In this document: piece after piece, positions 49,901 through 59,655 of the stretch | Layout of the letters: the number at the start of each line of letters is the position of its first letter | How positions within the stretch are numbered: position 1 is the first letter of the stretch | NCBI GenBank assembly: GCA_003116975.1 | Contig: BGKB01000081.1 | Coordinates: 266,308 to 330,307 of the forward strand | Source of the DNA: Aurantiochytrium sp. KH105 | Taxonomy: Eukaryota > Sar > Bigyra > Thraustochytrida > Thraustochytriidae | DNA: 64,000 nucleotides | Reading direction: 5' to 3' | Translations under genes and position numbers: made by a program | The notes under the pieces: generated by a model | The model's input: the letters and a program-made list of their open reading frames with translations, nothing else | The model's database searches: none | What the model was told of the DNA's origin: nothing

Positions 49901-50155
49901 GGAAAGCTTCAGATCAGCTTTGTGGACTTTATTGTCGGCCCCCTCTGGGCTGTGATTCAGGGCATCTTTCCGCAGCTGGTTGATCGGTACGAGACGCTAG
50001 AGAGCAATCGAGCTGCGTGGAAAGAAATCGTCGAAGAAAGTAGTATCGCGCGTGCTTCCAGGGCAGAGCATGCGCCGGATGGGACTGACGGGAATGAGTC
50101 TCTGGACTCAACAAAAGCAGATGAAGCTCGAGAACCTGCATCAGGTGACAAATAG
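46946..50155 (+). CDS. GAF-domain 3',5'-cyclic nucleotide phosphodiesterase
   Basis: A 1069-residue protein with ATG at 46946. It starts MGSTVSITSG, an N-myristoylation consensus, so membrane attachment is likely. Two GAF-like regions precede the enzyme: about residues 60-300, less clear and with an insert, and about 310-530 (FKALAMYEDYLRDLLSAECCMVLLVDE, LMCVPFG). The class I PDE domain (about 615-1035) has YHNFAHG (acid His675, metal His679), LCHDLGHPGTNND (His714, Asp715) and IHAADLSNP (Asp935), so every metal ligand is present. A basic insert of roughly 90 residues (about 810-910) with RRMTS and RRGTF splits the catalytic domain. It should hydrolyse cAMP and/or cGMP under GAF control. Nucleotide preference is not readable. 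Confidence 0.92.
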   Translation: MGSTVSITSGSEAHVAQDLKTRARSLLEQRAAGNDSSATSECLRELVELHEQAEVGIEMHVSRFRDLMTDSMRSIGAVMPLQETARVFIDHAKKWVDVPSETSLVGVFVHKDLADVGDDYANDFGLVCVQGDVNTFCEAGDIQHLFITEGQKLADRCLGMEEVESEVEGESGGILQMLAIPIFTYSDGERSALMSPRMTRKLSTQSGSQGMNPRISEAGSLLKVPEEESGDVLEETKSDGLVSQISSPRSERVGAVMVYCRLKHVGDEIAESRFRGNKAMLKLFLEAGSFLKQAAETEIRQTRLHRSQQMLTASMDSSYIFNNTEDVFKALAMYEDYLRDLLSAECCMVLLVDESKMQLWRKLGQSSNARMAIEDDSLLGEVVTQGTCARVYGTGRLEGVASQLFELAGLDQATQLSSLMCVPFGTDTETFGVVVALNKKPGEEVSWPQTRSKHTSLRLRSFSSRGLLTKMKLSESIDANFYTSPVQMTSSDTPAFAKTEENLLRATIEDLTDLISFKYLDLTYMMQASTDGDEGSSEHLQSLLSMYDPMKRKVNARGAYGSSTNPGAFRKENSMTRISVTEDGRGVHMSSHIDLNNTLHSDGGDALLGEPLNPYCHQLESWDLDILSLSEDHLVGCSLAILEKFQVLDRYGVKAATAQAFVEEVRKNYLPNPYHNFAHGVSVLHGSSMMLHKGIFKLLKASDVLALLVGALCHDLGHPGTNNDFQISSGSSLAILYNDISVLENFHASKTFQILQKDACNIFADMPGREARQEVRETIVKAILSTDISKHFKLIDDLKAKYQGAVSDQLSTKMAGENNGRRGEAGSPAAGGGPNPDLRASGRRMTSLSPMRRGTFSVASVTIKRKQAKSAAKLDVITSGKMAPITSMGHHGEEDGPRASDASEAYVAIDAADIFHRDKREDRLLLVETVIHAADLSNPVLRFDLYQGWTDLVVQEFYNQSLQEKALGLPSQPHMCSPPDDIVAKGKLQISFVDFIVGPLWAVIQGIFPQLVDRYETLESNRAAWKEIVEESSIARASRAEHAPDGTDGNESLDSTKADEAREPASGDK

Positions 50156-50310
50156 GGCAGATTTATATGATAGTAGTAGAAAAAATCAAGAATAGACTTT
50201 GGATAAATTTGTTTTGCAAGGGTCATGGACTGCACCGGGCTCTTCTGATTGGTGATAGTCAACCGATCTTACTCTTAGTTCATGCAGCGTAATCAAGATG
50301 TGCCAGGAGG

Positions 50311-50430
50311 AGCAAAGCAAAGCAAAGCAAAGCAAAGCAAAGCAAAGCAAAGCAAAGCAAAGCAAAGCAAAGCAAAGCAAAGCAAAGCAAAGCAAAGCAA
50401 AGCAAAGCAAAGCAAAGCAAAGCAAAGCAA
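50311..50430. repeat. (AGCAA)24 pentanucleotide array
   Basis: A 120-bp uninterrupted array of 24 AGCAA (equivalently AAAGC) units, followed by decayed copies to about 50518. It is the largest of the pentamer arrays in the window. Confidence 0.95.
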
Positions 50431-50677
50431 AACCAAAGCAAAAGCAAATGCAAGACAAAGCAAAGCAAAGCAAAGCAAAACCACAAAGCAAAAGCAAAAG
50501 CAAGACAAAGCAAAACAAAGGGAGACGAAGTTTTATGGCCTTTTGTGCAAACAATCGCAAGAGCAAAATTCGCTTGACTTTATAGAAAGAAAAGGAAATG
50601 AAGGAATGAGACAAAGAAAAAACACAGATTAACGGGAAAGAGTCACACGGCAAAACGTCGTTGTAGTAGTAGTCGCG

Positions 50678-50678
50678 G

Positions 50679-50710
<32 letters not shown>

Positions 50711-50729
50711 AATGATGATGATGATGATG
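50678..50729. repeat. (GTT)n-(ATG)n trinucleotide repeats
   Basis: About eleven GTT units followed after AA by six ATG units, just after the lectin gene stop codon on the other strand. Confidence 0.9.
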
Positions 50730-50754
50730 GAGTTGTTGATATTGTTGCTGCTGT

Positions 50755-52395
50755 TTATGCCCTGCCTTGGCCGTACTGCTTGCGGTCCGTCTTTGCTGGG
50801 GCCTGCACCGCAGGCGTGTACGAGGACTGCAAAGCCTCCTCTTGCTGTGCTTCGCGCTTGAGCTTGTTCATCTCCTCGCGAAGCTCAGCGTTCTGGCGTT
50901 GAAGTTCGGCGATGGTGCTCGCATCGTCGTATGTGCTGTTCTTGCCGCTGCGCAGGCGCTCGAGCTCGCGCTCGTTCTCGGCGAGCTTTCGCTTCATTTC
51001 TTCGGGAGTACCGAGCATGGGGTTCACCGAGTACTCGACCTCGTGGTCGAGAGCGTCGAGCTTGGCCTTTTCCTTGCCGGCCTCAATGTTGTCCTCGTTC
51101 TGCCTGAGCTTGTCTCTGTAGCGCTTGAGGCGCAAGACAGCGTAAATGAGACCGATAATGATGAGGACAATAAGGACAATGAGAAGTGCAAGACCCCATG
51201 TGGGCAGCGCAGTACCGGCGGAAGGCTCATGCGTCTTGAGCGCGTCTTCGAGAGGCATATCAGCCGTCGCAACGCCCATGTACTCGACAGAGAGCCGCCA
51301 GGTGGCAGACACGCGAAAAGGAAGGTCAAATCGGATGTCGATTGCGCCGTCGTCGTTGAGAGTTAAAGACGCCGGGTTGTAGTAGTCGACACCAAGCGTG
51401 TAGTCGGACTCGTCCTCGAGATTGTTCTCCGTCACATAATCGACGTTGGTGAGATTCGCCCACACCGTGTCACTGTATGTCTCGTTTTCGCCGAGGGCGT
51501 CAAAGGCGATCTGAGTTCCGCAGTCGTCTCGCAAGGCCAGCGTGAAAATGTACGAGCGGCCCCAATCGATGCTCTCGCCAAGATCCGACGAAATGTATGT
51601 GTTGGAGGGTAGCGCAACAATGTCCAGATTGTCGACCTTGAGCTCTCCCGAGGTGATGCTATCGGTCACAGAGGCCGAGAAGCCGACGTACGCAAAGCGA
51701 GACTCGAGAATGGACTCGAGATCGTCGATCGTGACAGTCAGAAGCGACTCGAGCGTGCCCGAGGCGGGGCCGATCTCCACTACCACTTCATTGTTGTACG
51801 CCGAGTACGTGGCAGCGACGCGGTAGACGGTGCCATCGGTCAGATCATACGAAATGTCTCCGGCGGAGGTGGATCCGACTTCAGTATCGGTGCCGTCGCT
51901 GGTGCGGGTCCAGACCTTGATGAGAGGGTCTTCGCAAGGGCTGGCAAAGTTTGAGCACGTTTCGATGTTGATGCCGAGGTATTTGTTGAATCCCCCAATG
52001 TACCCGAGGTTCGAATTGGTGCCGGTCATGGTGTTGATGGTCCGGTTGTTTTGCACAACGAAGGCGAGGCCGTCGACGTAGTCCGTGCTGGAGAAGTCAA
52101 AGGTGGCCTTGAAGCCGTCCCCCATGCGGAGCTGGTCCTCGAACCAGGCCTGCGAGGCCGTGCCGGACAAGGAGTCCAGCAGGACCAGGTTGCCGTCGCT
52201 GTCGATGGAGGAGAGGGCCTTGACGTCCATCTCGCTGTCCACGAAGGTGTCGCGCGACAGCAGCTCCACGGAGTTCCCGTCCGAGTTCACGTCGCAATCC
52301 TGCGCCCGCGCGAGCACCGCCATCGCGAGCACCGCGGCCGCGGCCCCGGCCGCAGCGCGGCCCATGAGGCCGCTCCTCTTCATCGTCGCCGGCAT
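50755..52395 (-). CDS. L-type (legume-like) lectin-domain type I membrane protein
   Basis: A 546-residue protein with ATG at 52395 (MPATMKRSG). Residues 1-32 form a signal peptide ending near LARAQDCD. An L-type lectin beta sandwich (about 35-245) follows, with DGLAFVVQN, GYIGGFNKYLGINIE and FAYVGFSAS. In this fold Asp and Asn side chains bind calcium and mannose. A second luminal beta region (about 255-380) is unassigned. One membrane helix is at about 393-418 (LALLIVLIVLIIIGLIYAVL), then a cytosolic coiled coil (EMKRKLAENERELERLR, IAELQRQNAELREEMNKL). ERGIC-53/VIP36 cargo receptors share lectin plus single span, but here the coiled coil is cytosolic and long and no KKXX ER signal is seen. 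A secretory-path or cell-surface receptor is likely. Confidence 0.8.
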   Translation of the reverse strand: MPATMKRSGLMGRAAAGAAAAVLAMAVLARAQDCDVNSDGNSVELLSRDTFVDSEMDVKALSSIDSDGNLVLLDSLSGTASQAWFEDQLRMGDGFKATFDFSSTDYVDGLAFVVQNNRTINTMTGTNSNLGYIGGFNKYLGINIETCSNFASPCEDPLIKVWTRTSDGTDTEVGSTSAGDISYDLTDGTVYRVAATYSAYNNEVVVEIGPASGTLESLLTVTIDDLESILESRFAYVGFSASVTDSITSGELKVDNLDIVALPSNTYISSDLGESIDWGRSYIFTLALRDDCGTQIAFDALGENETYSDTVWANLTNVDYVTENNLEDESDYTLGVDYYNPASLTLNDDGAIDIRFDLPFRVSATWRLSVEYMGVATADMPLEDALKTHEPSAGTALPTWGLALLIVLIVLIIIGLIYAVLRLKRYRDKLRQNEDNIEAGKEKAKLDALDHEVEYSVNPMLGTPEEMKRKLAENERELERLRSGKNSTYDDASTIAELQRQNAELREEMNKLKREAQQEEALQSSYTPAVQAPAKTDRKQYGQGRA

Positions 52396-52844
52396 CGCGC
52401 GCGCGCGCGCTCTCCCGCCCGCTCGCCCCGCGCGCACGCTGGCGCCGCCCGCCCTGCCTGCCTGCCCGCCCGCCGCCTGCCCGCCGCTTCGCCGCCCGCC
52501 GCGCGTCTGCTCTTTGCCGCCGCCCTGCCTCGCTCCCTCGCTCCCTCCCTCCCTCCCTCGCTCGCTCGGCCGGGCGCGCGCCGTACGTACAGGCCCGCCC
52601 GTCTGGACTCTGCGCCCACTGCCTCTGGCCCCTGCCCCTCTCCCCCCCTCTGCGCCCGGCCGCCCGCACGTGCACACGCGCGCTCGCTCGCAGACAGTGG
52701 AGAGGAGTGGAGTATAGCGGAGGGAAGGGCCGGCCGAAGTCGGCTATAGGTCTGCGTCTGTGTGTGCGTGTGTGTGTGTGTTGGTGAGTGAGAGTGTCGC
52801 GCGGGTATCGAGCGGGAGAGGCACGCGCTGCAGGCGCGACCGGC

Positions 52845-52877
<33 letters not shown>

Positions 52878-54339
52878 GAGGAGGGAGCGAGGGAGGGAGG
52901 GAGGAGGCAGCGCGCGCGCCCAGCTCCGCGGCGGCAGCAGGGCTGGCCGGCCGGCCGGCCGCCCTCCGTGGGCGTCGGGCGCGAGGGAGGGAGGGGGGAA
53001 GGGGGGAAGGGCGAGAATGGACACGCGCTCGCCCTCGTTCGCACCTTCGCTGCTGCCTGCCTGCCTCCTTGCTCTCTGCGTGTCTCTCTCTCTCCTTCCT
53101 TCCTTCCCCTCCCTGACCGCGCTTCCCTCGCCGGGAGCGCCGCTGCCGCTCGAGGTACCTCGCTCGCGCTGTTGTGCTGGCGGCGCGGCTCCGAGCGCTT
53201 CCGAGCCGGAGGCGGGAGGGAGGAGGACAAGAGAGGGGCCGGCGTAAACGCGCGAAAATCGATCGGTGGCCGAGGAAACCTATGCCATGGATGATGAAGA
53301 AAACAAAGCGCACAGCAAAGTTTGCAAAGCAAAGCAAAGCAGAGAGCAGCCACCGCTCACTCACTCACTCTCCGGACGTTCTTTTCGTTTTCGTTTCGCA
53401 CACACACACACGCACCCGCGGCCGAAGTCTGGGTGATGGACCGATCGATTGATCTGATCGACGGGTTTGATGTGCCAGCCAGGGTGAATGAATGCATGCA
53501 ACCATGGCAAGAGAGAGTACTAGATCGATCTATCGTGCGACAAAGAGCGGCGCCGGCGTCATCGCAGACTGAGAGCCGCAGCCGCGGTCCGTGGTGTGGC
53601 GATTAGCCTGGCAATTAGCCCATTGCGGTTCGACGCACTGCGGTGCTCGGAACGAACGACCTCGCGGTCGGTTTTTTGGGATGCACGCGCGGTGTTTCGG
53701 CCAAACAAAGTCGGGATGGGAGTGGTGAGTGAGTGTGTCATCCATCATTCGTTACGTCGGCAGGCCATGCATGCCACGCTCGTCGCCACCACCTTGCCGC
53801 TGGTGATGAGATGAGATGAAAACTAACTGTTGCCAGCCTAGCTGCAGACAGGTGCAGAGCGGAGTGAGTAGAGGGATGGTTGTGGGTTCGGCTGGCCAGG
53901 AGGGACTGATCACTAACTGGCCTTGCAGGGTGTGATGATCAGAAGCAAGCATCTGCACATTCGTCGCGCCGGATGTCTGCATGCCTGGCTGATGTTTGCA
54001 TGCCTTCAAGTTGATGTGTGGCTATGGAAAGACTCGGCCAATACAATGAGTAGGCTGGGACTATCTTTCTTTCTTATCTTTTCTTTTCTTCCCCCCCTTT
54101 CAAAGAATCCAATGCAAAGAATACAAAGAGACGCTGGCAAATGAAGCCCAGAAGCTCACGAGGCGCCTGACCTTGCGAGCGAGCAAGCGCGCAAGCGCAG
54201 GCTTGGGCAGAGCAAGCGCAGTCTTGATCGAACCAGTCAAGACGGCGGCGCACCGCTTCTCTCTTCACTGCACGAACCAGGCGTGCAAGAAGCAGGGCCG
54301 GGAGGCTCAACGTTAAAGCGGTTGACTGCGAGTCAGAGC
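52396..54339. other. GC-rich divergent region, no gene recognised
   Basis: About 1.9 kb. 52396-53250 is extremely GC-rich, with (GCGCGC), (CTCC)n, (GACGC)n near 52855-52875 and (GGCC)n near 52945-52960, likely a CpG-rich promoter zone for the lectin gene. Further on are AAAGC pentamers at 53324-53341, GATC-rich DNA near 53440-53462 and AT-rich DNA. Frames are open by composition only. Confidence 0.55.
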
Positions 54340-55914
54340 ATGCCGTCGCCCACGCTTCGAACCGCACGCCTGCTGCCACTCTTGCTAGCAAGCTTGCTAG
54401 CGGCTGCGAGCTGGGCGCCCTCCAGCGCAGCTTTCGACCCACTTGCAACGGGCTTCGAACCCATCAAACACGTAAAGCAAGGCTGGTTCTACAACAAGGT
54501 AGACCACTTCGGATCCTTGCAAGAAAAGGCAGGACACGATGAACGCTTTGCGCAGCGCTTCTTTGTCAATCTTGACCACTGGAAAGGTGACGGATACCCA
54601 ATTCTTTTCTACAATGGCAACGAGGCTGATGTCGAGCTCTACGTGAACGCTACAGGACTCATCTGGGAGTCGGCTCCAGCCTTGAATGCAGCCATCATCT
54701 TCGCCGAACACCGCTACTACGGCGCAAGCAAGATCGGCAACAACGAACGCCTCGACTACCTCACGCACGAGCAAGCACTCAGCGATTTCGCCACGCTCTT
54801 ATACTCTTTCCAGAGCAACCATTCGGCCTGGTCATCCAAAACTGTCGCCATCGGAGGTTCATATGGCGGAATGCTCGCCCTCTTCTTCAGGGTGCAGTAT
54901 CCCGCACTCATCTCCGGCGCCATCGCTGCGAGTGCTCCTGTACTGGCCTTTCGCGGACAGGGACTCGACTTTTACAACGACGGCGGCAACGCCTATTGGC
55001 GCGTCGTCACACACACCGCCGGCCAAGATTGCGCAAACTGGGTTCGTCAGGGATTTGCGCAGCTTCTCAGTGACAAACACTCTCTCGAAAGCATCCAACA
55101 ACTTGGTAGACTTTGCGAAACTCCGCAAACACGCACCGATGTGGCGCTCTTCATCGCCAACGCCTTCTCAATCATGGCCATGGGCAACTTTCCGTACCCG
55201 AGCTCATACCTCACTGGCGACGCGAGTGTCCTGCTTCCTGCGTTTCCCATTCGCGCAGCCTGTGATGCCGGCGCAGAGTATGCGTCAATGACGGACGGCG
55301 ACGCAGTCAAAGGCTTGCTCGAGGCTGCGGCCTTTTTCGCCAATGCGTCCAAGCGCGAATCCTGCCTCGACGTCCCAAGGACCGTGGAGACTGGCGACAG
55401 ATTCTCCGGACCTCTTTGGAGCCACCAGTACTGCTCTGAGCAATTTCCAGAAGAGTTCTACATGACCATGACCGGCACTTCGGACATGTTTTTTGACTAC
55501 CCCAATCCAGCCGAGTCTGTCAAAGAGGCCTGTCAGCGCTATTACAACCAGACGCCGGATGAAACTCTTGTGCGTCGTCGCTATGGTAATGAGCGCATGA
55601 TGCTGGAAACCGTGTCCAATGTAGTATTTTCTAATGGTCTCGCAGACCCATGGAGCAGCGGATCCATCGTCACCTTGGACGGCATTCTATCTTCAGAGGA
55701 GCAACGTCGTCGAGACCTGCAAGTGGTCAACATGGACACGGGCGGCCATCACGTCGACCTGATGTTTTCTCATGAGGGCGACACTGCACAGATGCGTCAC
55801 GCGCGCAAAGTAGAGTTCGAGGCCATGCGTCGCTGGACGCGTTCCGTCGCCGCGCCTGCAGTCAGGCCGCAGGCCTTGCGCGCTGCATCTTCCATTGAAA
55901 TTTCGGACGTATGA
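54340..55914 (+). CDS. Serine peptidase S28 (lysosomal Pro-X carboxypeptidase / DPP7-like)
   Basis: A 524-residue secretory protein with ATG at 54340. Residues about 8-31 are a signal peptide (LLPLLLASLLAAASWAPSSAA). Family S28 motifs follow: QGWFYNKVDHFG, PILFYNGNEADVELY, AEHRYYGAS, then the nucleophile GGSYGGMLALFFRVQYP with Ser174. The charge relay ends with the Asp in FSNGLADPWSSGS and the His in DTGGHHVDLMF. NxT/S sites suggest N-glycosylation. S28 enzymes cut after proline in acid compartments (PRCP) or release dipeptides (DPP7). Which of the two is unclear. Length fits the family and no residue of the triad is lost. Confidence 0.94.
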   Translation: MPSPTLRTARLLPLLLASLLAAASWAPSSAAFDPLATGFEPIKHVKQGWFYNKVDHFGSLQEKAGHDERFAQRFFVNLDHWKGDGYPILFYNGNEADVELYVNATGLIWESAPALNAAIIFAEHRYYGASKIGNNERLDYLTHEQALSDFATLLYSFQSNHSAWSSKTVAIGGSYGGMLALFFRVQYPALISGAIAASAPVLAFRGQGLDFYNDGGNAYWRVVTHTAGQDCANWVRQGFAQLLSDKHSLESIQQLGRLCETPQTRTDVALFIANAFSIMAMGNFPYPSSYLTGDASVLLPAFPIRAACDAGAEYASMTDGDAVKGLLEAAAFFANASKRESCLDVPRTVETGDRFSGPLWSHQYCSEQFPEEFYMTMTGTSDMFFDYPNPAESVKEACQRYYNQTPDETLVRRRYGNERMMLETVSNVVFSNGLADPWSSGSIVTLDGILSSEEQRRRDLQVVNMDTGGHHVDLMFSHEGDTAQMRHARKVEFEAMRRWTRSVAAPAVRPQALRAASSIEISDV

Positions 55915-55969
55915 CTTACTGTCACGGTTAGCTCTAACGTAAGGCCTTTTTTTTTATCCTCTCATTTAC

Positions 55970-55987
55970 CGATTGATCGATCGATCT
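55970..55987. repeat. 18-bp GATC-rich element shared with 13974-13991
   Basis: CGATTGATCGATCGATCT is identical at both places; related GATC-rich strings occur at about 53440 and 56180. It is palindromic in its core. Confidence 0.7.
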
Positions 55988-56190
55988 CTTCGCGCCAAGC
56001 CAAGTTAGTTTGAGCGGCCGAGCTCATGATGCTCGCGCCCCGTAACGGGTGAGGACATCTTCGCGCACGCCTTTACCCTTCCTGTCTTCCCGATCCTTGA
56101 ACCGCCACCGCCAACGCAACAAGTCGGAAGGCGAGACGTCAACCAACCGGAAGAGGTTGGTTGACCAGCAGCAGCTTCATCGATCGATCA

Positions 56191-59100
56191 ATGTCAACGT
56201 TACGGGGCCCTGACAACTTGAAGGAACTCGCGCCAAGGCCACGTCCCAAGCTCTGCCTGCGATGGCACTACTCGCCAGGCGTATCTCTCATGCTCTTCCT
56301 TAGCTGGTTCTGTGGATGCTTTTTGCCCTTGACCGTCTTCATCCCAGCAGCGATCGCACTCCAAGTCCAAAGCCCATTTCATGTAGCCCTTTTGCTCTTC
56401 ACGGTGCTTGGCCTTCCAACGATTAATTTTCTCGGAGTCACACAAGTCCAACTCGCTTCAAGGAGCTTTGATCTTGCGGAAAAGAATCGAATCAAGATAG
56501 TGCGCGACCTCGCCGAGGCCATCTTTGCTTCCCACAACCAAGCGCAAGCCTTTGCGCTGCGACTGCAGCTCGAAGGCGTTTATGCAGCTTTCCTGCGCAA
56601 GCAACGCGACGAGAATTTGCAAAATCTACACACGATATCATGCTGTGGGCGAACCGCCCGGGGTCGCCTCACATGCTGGAAGGCGGAGATCATCAGAGCT
56701 GCCATTCTCATTGTCTTTGCCGCTCTTCCCTGCGCAATCATGCTCCCTCTCGGCTACGTCAAAGACATTGATCTCTCGTTTTCATTGTCAGCCAAAGAGT
56801 CTATTGTCGTCACATCCATCTTCCTTGGCGCCCCGCCGCTCCTCTACCTCGCATGGGTCACGTTTCGTGCATTGCGATCGGTCATGCGAGCCTGGCCAAC
56901 CGCTCACTCGCGAAAGCGATTCCTGCGCAGCCTCTGGCGCAATTTGCAGAGGCGAGCTCATCGGGAACGCAACATAGAAACATACAGTGGCGCTGCCCAC
57001 GCCGTTCGAAGTGAACACGGTATTCGTATGACGAGGTTTTATAGCGCAGAAAGCCCGGGGGATGATCCACAACAACGCGATACTCCGCTTGCTCACCACA
57101 CGCAGCAGCGCCAAGTATCCCAGCAAATTCGCTCAGGGCAGGGTAGCGCATGGGAAGCGCCTGATGAAATCATTGAACAGGATACTCCTGGCCGCATCAA
57201 TCTCGCTTCGCTCGTGATTGCAGCCGAAACACGCGTTCCCAAGTGGATATTTTGGGAGCTTTTCTGCCTTTGGCTGGCTTGCCTTTTGCCTCTAGCGCTC
57301 TGCATTACCACTGTCATCAATCTTAGGGATCGCATGCCACCGCCGCTTGAATGGAGTCATGAACGCGTCCAAACCGCAATGCGCGTGACGGGCTACGTCA
57401 TCCCTGCCTTTTTCGCCGGAACACATCTCTTACTGAGCTCTTTATCATCACAGCGAAGCGCCCGCGTTTCGCAAGCGGATGTGCGGCAGTACATTGCAGA
57501 CGAACTCGAATGCGTGTGGCTTTGTCTTCGATATCGCTGGCCTCTGGAAACAATCGGAGACTATCCTTACTTTTCCATCGGGGAGGGCGTCGTCACCAAG
57601 AGCGTGTTCTACCATGACCAAACGACCATATCGATCTTGCTCCGGCGCATGAACTTGAATCTGGCACTTTGCGTGGCAGTCCCCGCCATCACGGCCTGCG
57701 CCGCCTTGACCCAATCGCCCGATAACATCGGCTGGGTCTTGCTCATCGTCGTGACCATGCCAACCTTGTGCCTCACCTTTTACGCTGCGAAACTTGTGGT
57801 TGGCGTGACTCCAGCAAGGAGACTTTACGCATTGCCCAACATTGCTCTGTGGGCCTTTTGCGGCCTCGCCGTCCCGCTCGCGGCTGCTGTCGTGATTGTC
57901 GTCGTGGCGGACTTCAAGTACCTGGGCTTCATTCTCTTTGCAGTCTCGCCCGCGTGGTTCATCGTCTCTGCCGGCGTCTGGGCCTACAGCGAGCGGCGCG
58001 CTTTTTTGGCATGGCTCCGCGCCTTGACCATTCAGCGTTCCTGGCTTGTCAAAGTCACAAACGCAATTTGGAAAATGGCCTTTGGCGGTCTACTGCTCAT
58101 GGATATGGCCATGCTGTGCATTGGTGCCCTCCTCAGCACCTTTGATGCACGCAAGACCACAGGGCAGTTCTCCACGCTCTTGCTCGTTTTCTCTCTCTTT
58201 GCCAACGTACTTCATGTGTCGTTCTACCTCTGCGGCGTCGTCTCGGGTGTCATTCGGGCTGACCGAGCCATAACAAGCACTGCCTCTCTCGCGTCGCTAT
58301 TTCTGCGACTCGTCGTCTTCGGCTACGCTTGCATGGAAATGCACAATGTACGCTCCGGTTCTTTTCCTCACGCGGGCGTGAGCTCTCTGTTAACGCAGTC
58401 GTATTCGCTGCAAAGTATTACCTTTGCGTGCATCCTCAGTGTATTCGTGATTACCTTCGTGCAATCGCTCCGTCTCTACGAGACGTTTGCTCTCAAACGT
58501 CAGTACGGCTACTTTCCAGCGGATTGGGAACTGGCTTTCCCGCCTCGCAATGTTGCTGAGCAGGCGCATCGCGTCGTTGAATATACAACTGATTCCATTC
58601 TCCGCGACCTGCGCGCACGTGGACTGATTGAGCCCCAAGCCCGCGAGCTCCTTCGCATGTACATTGACCCACGGGCGACGGAGAGGGAACGTCTCAGCGT
58701 GAAGAATAGACTTTTCCTTGCAGCAAGTCAAACGATATATTCTCGTCGAGGCCTGGAAGTTCTCCTCGAGGACGCTATTTCCAAAGACGTGCGTCTCATT
58801 GCTCGTTTCGAGTCACGCCTTCGCGACAAGCGCAACCGCCAAGTCAGACGCATGCTGGACCGAGATGCTGTTCTGCGTTCCAAGTTGGCAGTTTTCAAAG
58901 GAAGCGCGTTGCTTGCTGCACTTCAGGCTGGTCCGCAAGTGGACATTAATGGTCTGGACCTACGAGTTCAAGATGCGCTTGATCTCTTGCACGATACGGC
59001 TGGACCACGTGACACATTGCTGGAATCTGCCATGGAGCGAGATGCCGGCGCGATTGAGCTCCCAGAACTCTTTGCACAGAGTCAAAAGAGGTTCTCTGCC

Positions 59101-59655
59101 TTTGTAGTTGGTCGACATGACCGGCGGCGACCTGAGGATTGTTGCACCATTCTGCCTTTCGATCTCGGCGCCACAAAGCATGGCACGCCCGCTCCGACAG
59201 ATGCCGCTAGGACTCTCTCAAGCGCTGAGGTAGAGCCATCATTCGGGGAAGCAATCGAAATCGAGACGCCTACAGAATTGTCGCCGACTTCGCAGACTGC
59301 CGCAAGAGAGCTTTTTGTCATCGACGCCGAGCGTCACCGGCTCATATCGCTCGACTTCCGCGTATGGCGCCTGTGGGAAGTTTCCTTTTCGCAGATGCTA
59401 GCGCTGCAATGGTTTCCAGAGGCATTGTCCAAGGCCGACAGTGTACGCGCTCTCTTCACGTTTGAGCGTTCCCCTCAGGCCTCGTGCTCGATTCGCTCGC
59501 GGCCGCTGGTGGTCACGCGGAATCTCTATTTTACGAGCGAGCAGGAGCGGGAGCGCTTTTGCATGAAAATGTATGTGTTGACTTGTCTTGGAACGAATAC
59601 AAACAGGGGCTTACGTTATGATAATCGCGGGACAATTTTCCGCCACGCGGTCTGA
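56191..59655 (+). CDS. Large multi-pass membrane protein of unknown function
   Basis: A 1154-residue protein with ATG at 56191 (MSTLRGPDNL). About 13-14 hydrophobic helices lie between residues 35 and 770, in two blocks. The first has four spans, a cytosolic loop of about 90 residues (220-345) follows, then nine or ten spans. Both blocks open with a similar motif of Trp plus a long span: WHYSPGVSLMLFLSWFCGCFLPL and WIFWELFCLWLACLLPLALC. The C-terminal 380 residues are soluble. LFVIDAERHRLISLDFRVWRLW to FTSEQERERFCMKMY resembles the start and end of a PH-like domain. No transporter signature was recognised. It may be a channel, scramblase or polytopic scaffold, but function is unknown. Confidence 0.7.
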   Translation: MSTLRGPDNLKELAPRPRPKLCLRWHYSPGVSLMLFLSWFCGCFLPLTVFIPAAIALQVQSPFHVALLLFTVLGLPTINFLGVTQVQLASRSFDLAEKNRIKIVRDLAEAIFASHNQAQAFALRLQLEGVYAAFLRKQRDENLQNLHTISCCGRTARGRLTCWKAEIIRAAILIVFAALPCAIMLPLGYVKDIDLSFSLSAKESIVVTSIFLGAPPLLYLAWVTFRALRSVMRAWPTAHSRKRFLRSLWRNLQRRAHRERNIETYSGAAHAVRSEHGIRMTRFYSAESPGDDPQQRDTPLAHHTQQRQVSQQIRSGQGSAWEAPDEIIEQDTPGRINLASLVIAAETRVPKWIFWELFCLWLACLLPLALCITTVINLRDRMPPPLEWSHERVQTAMRVTGYVIPAFFAGTHLLLSSLSSQRSARVSQADVRQYIADELECVWLCLRYRWPLETIGDYPYFSIGEGVVTKSVFYHDQTTISILLRRMNLNLALCVAVPAITACAALTQSPDNIGWVLLIVVTMPTLCLTFYAAKLVVGVTPARRLYALPNIALWAFCGLAVPLAAAVVIVVVADFKYLGFILFAVSPAWFIVSAGVWAYSERRAFLAWLRALTIQRSWLVKVTNAIWKMAFGGLLLMDMAMLCIGALLSTFDARKTTGQFSTLLLVFSLFANVLHVSFYLCGVVSGVIRADRAITSTASLASLFLRLVVFGYACMEMHNVRSGSFPHAGVSSLLTQSYSLQSITFACILSVFVITFVQSLRLYETFALKRQYGYFPADWELAFPPRNVAEQAHRVVEYTTDSILRDLRARGLIEPQARELLRMYIDPRATERERLSVKNRLFLAASQTIYSRRGLEVLLEDAISKDVRLIARFESRLRDKRNRQVRRMLDRDAVLRSKLAVFKGSALLAALQAGPQVDINGLDLRVQDALDLLHDTAGPRDTLLESAMERDAGAIELPELFAQSQKRFSAFVVGRHDRRRPEDCCTILPFDLGATKHGTPAPTDAARTLSSAEVEPSFGEAIEIETPTELSPTSQTAARELFVIDAERHRLISLDFRVWRLWEVSFSQMLALQWFPEALSKADSVRALFTFERSPQASCSIRSRPLVVTRNLYFTSEQERERFCMKMYVLTCLGTNTNRGLRYDNRGTIFRHAV

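Larger units (their letters stand above)
50156..50754. other. Convergent repeat region
   Basis: Between the PDE (+) and lectin (-) stop codons. It is almost wholly repeat: (AGCAA)24, degenerate continuation to 50518, A-rich DNA, then (GTT)n and (ATG)n. Open frames across it read SKAKQ or FALLC repeats and are not genes. Confidence 0.8.

Noticed and set aside
50282-50653. Open frames reading SKAKQ or FALLC repeats
   Set aside because: They are translations of the (AGCAA)n array and vanish with the repeat.
52097-53353. Long open frames on both strands in GC-rich DNA
   Set aside because: Stop codons are rare because of composition. The peptides are Arg/Ala/Pro-rich without domains or ATG starts in good position.
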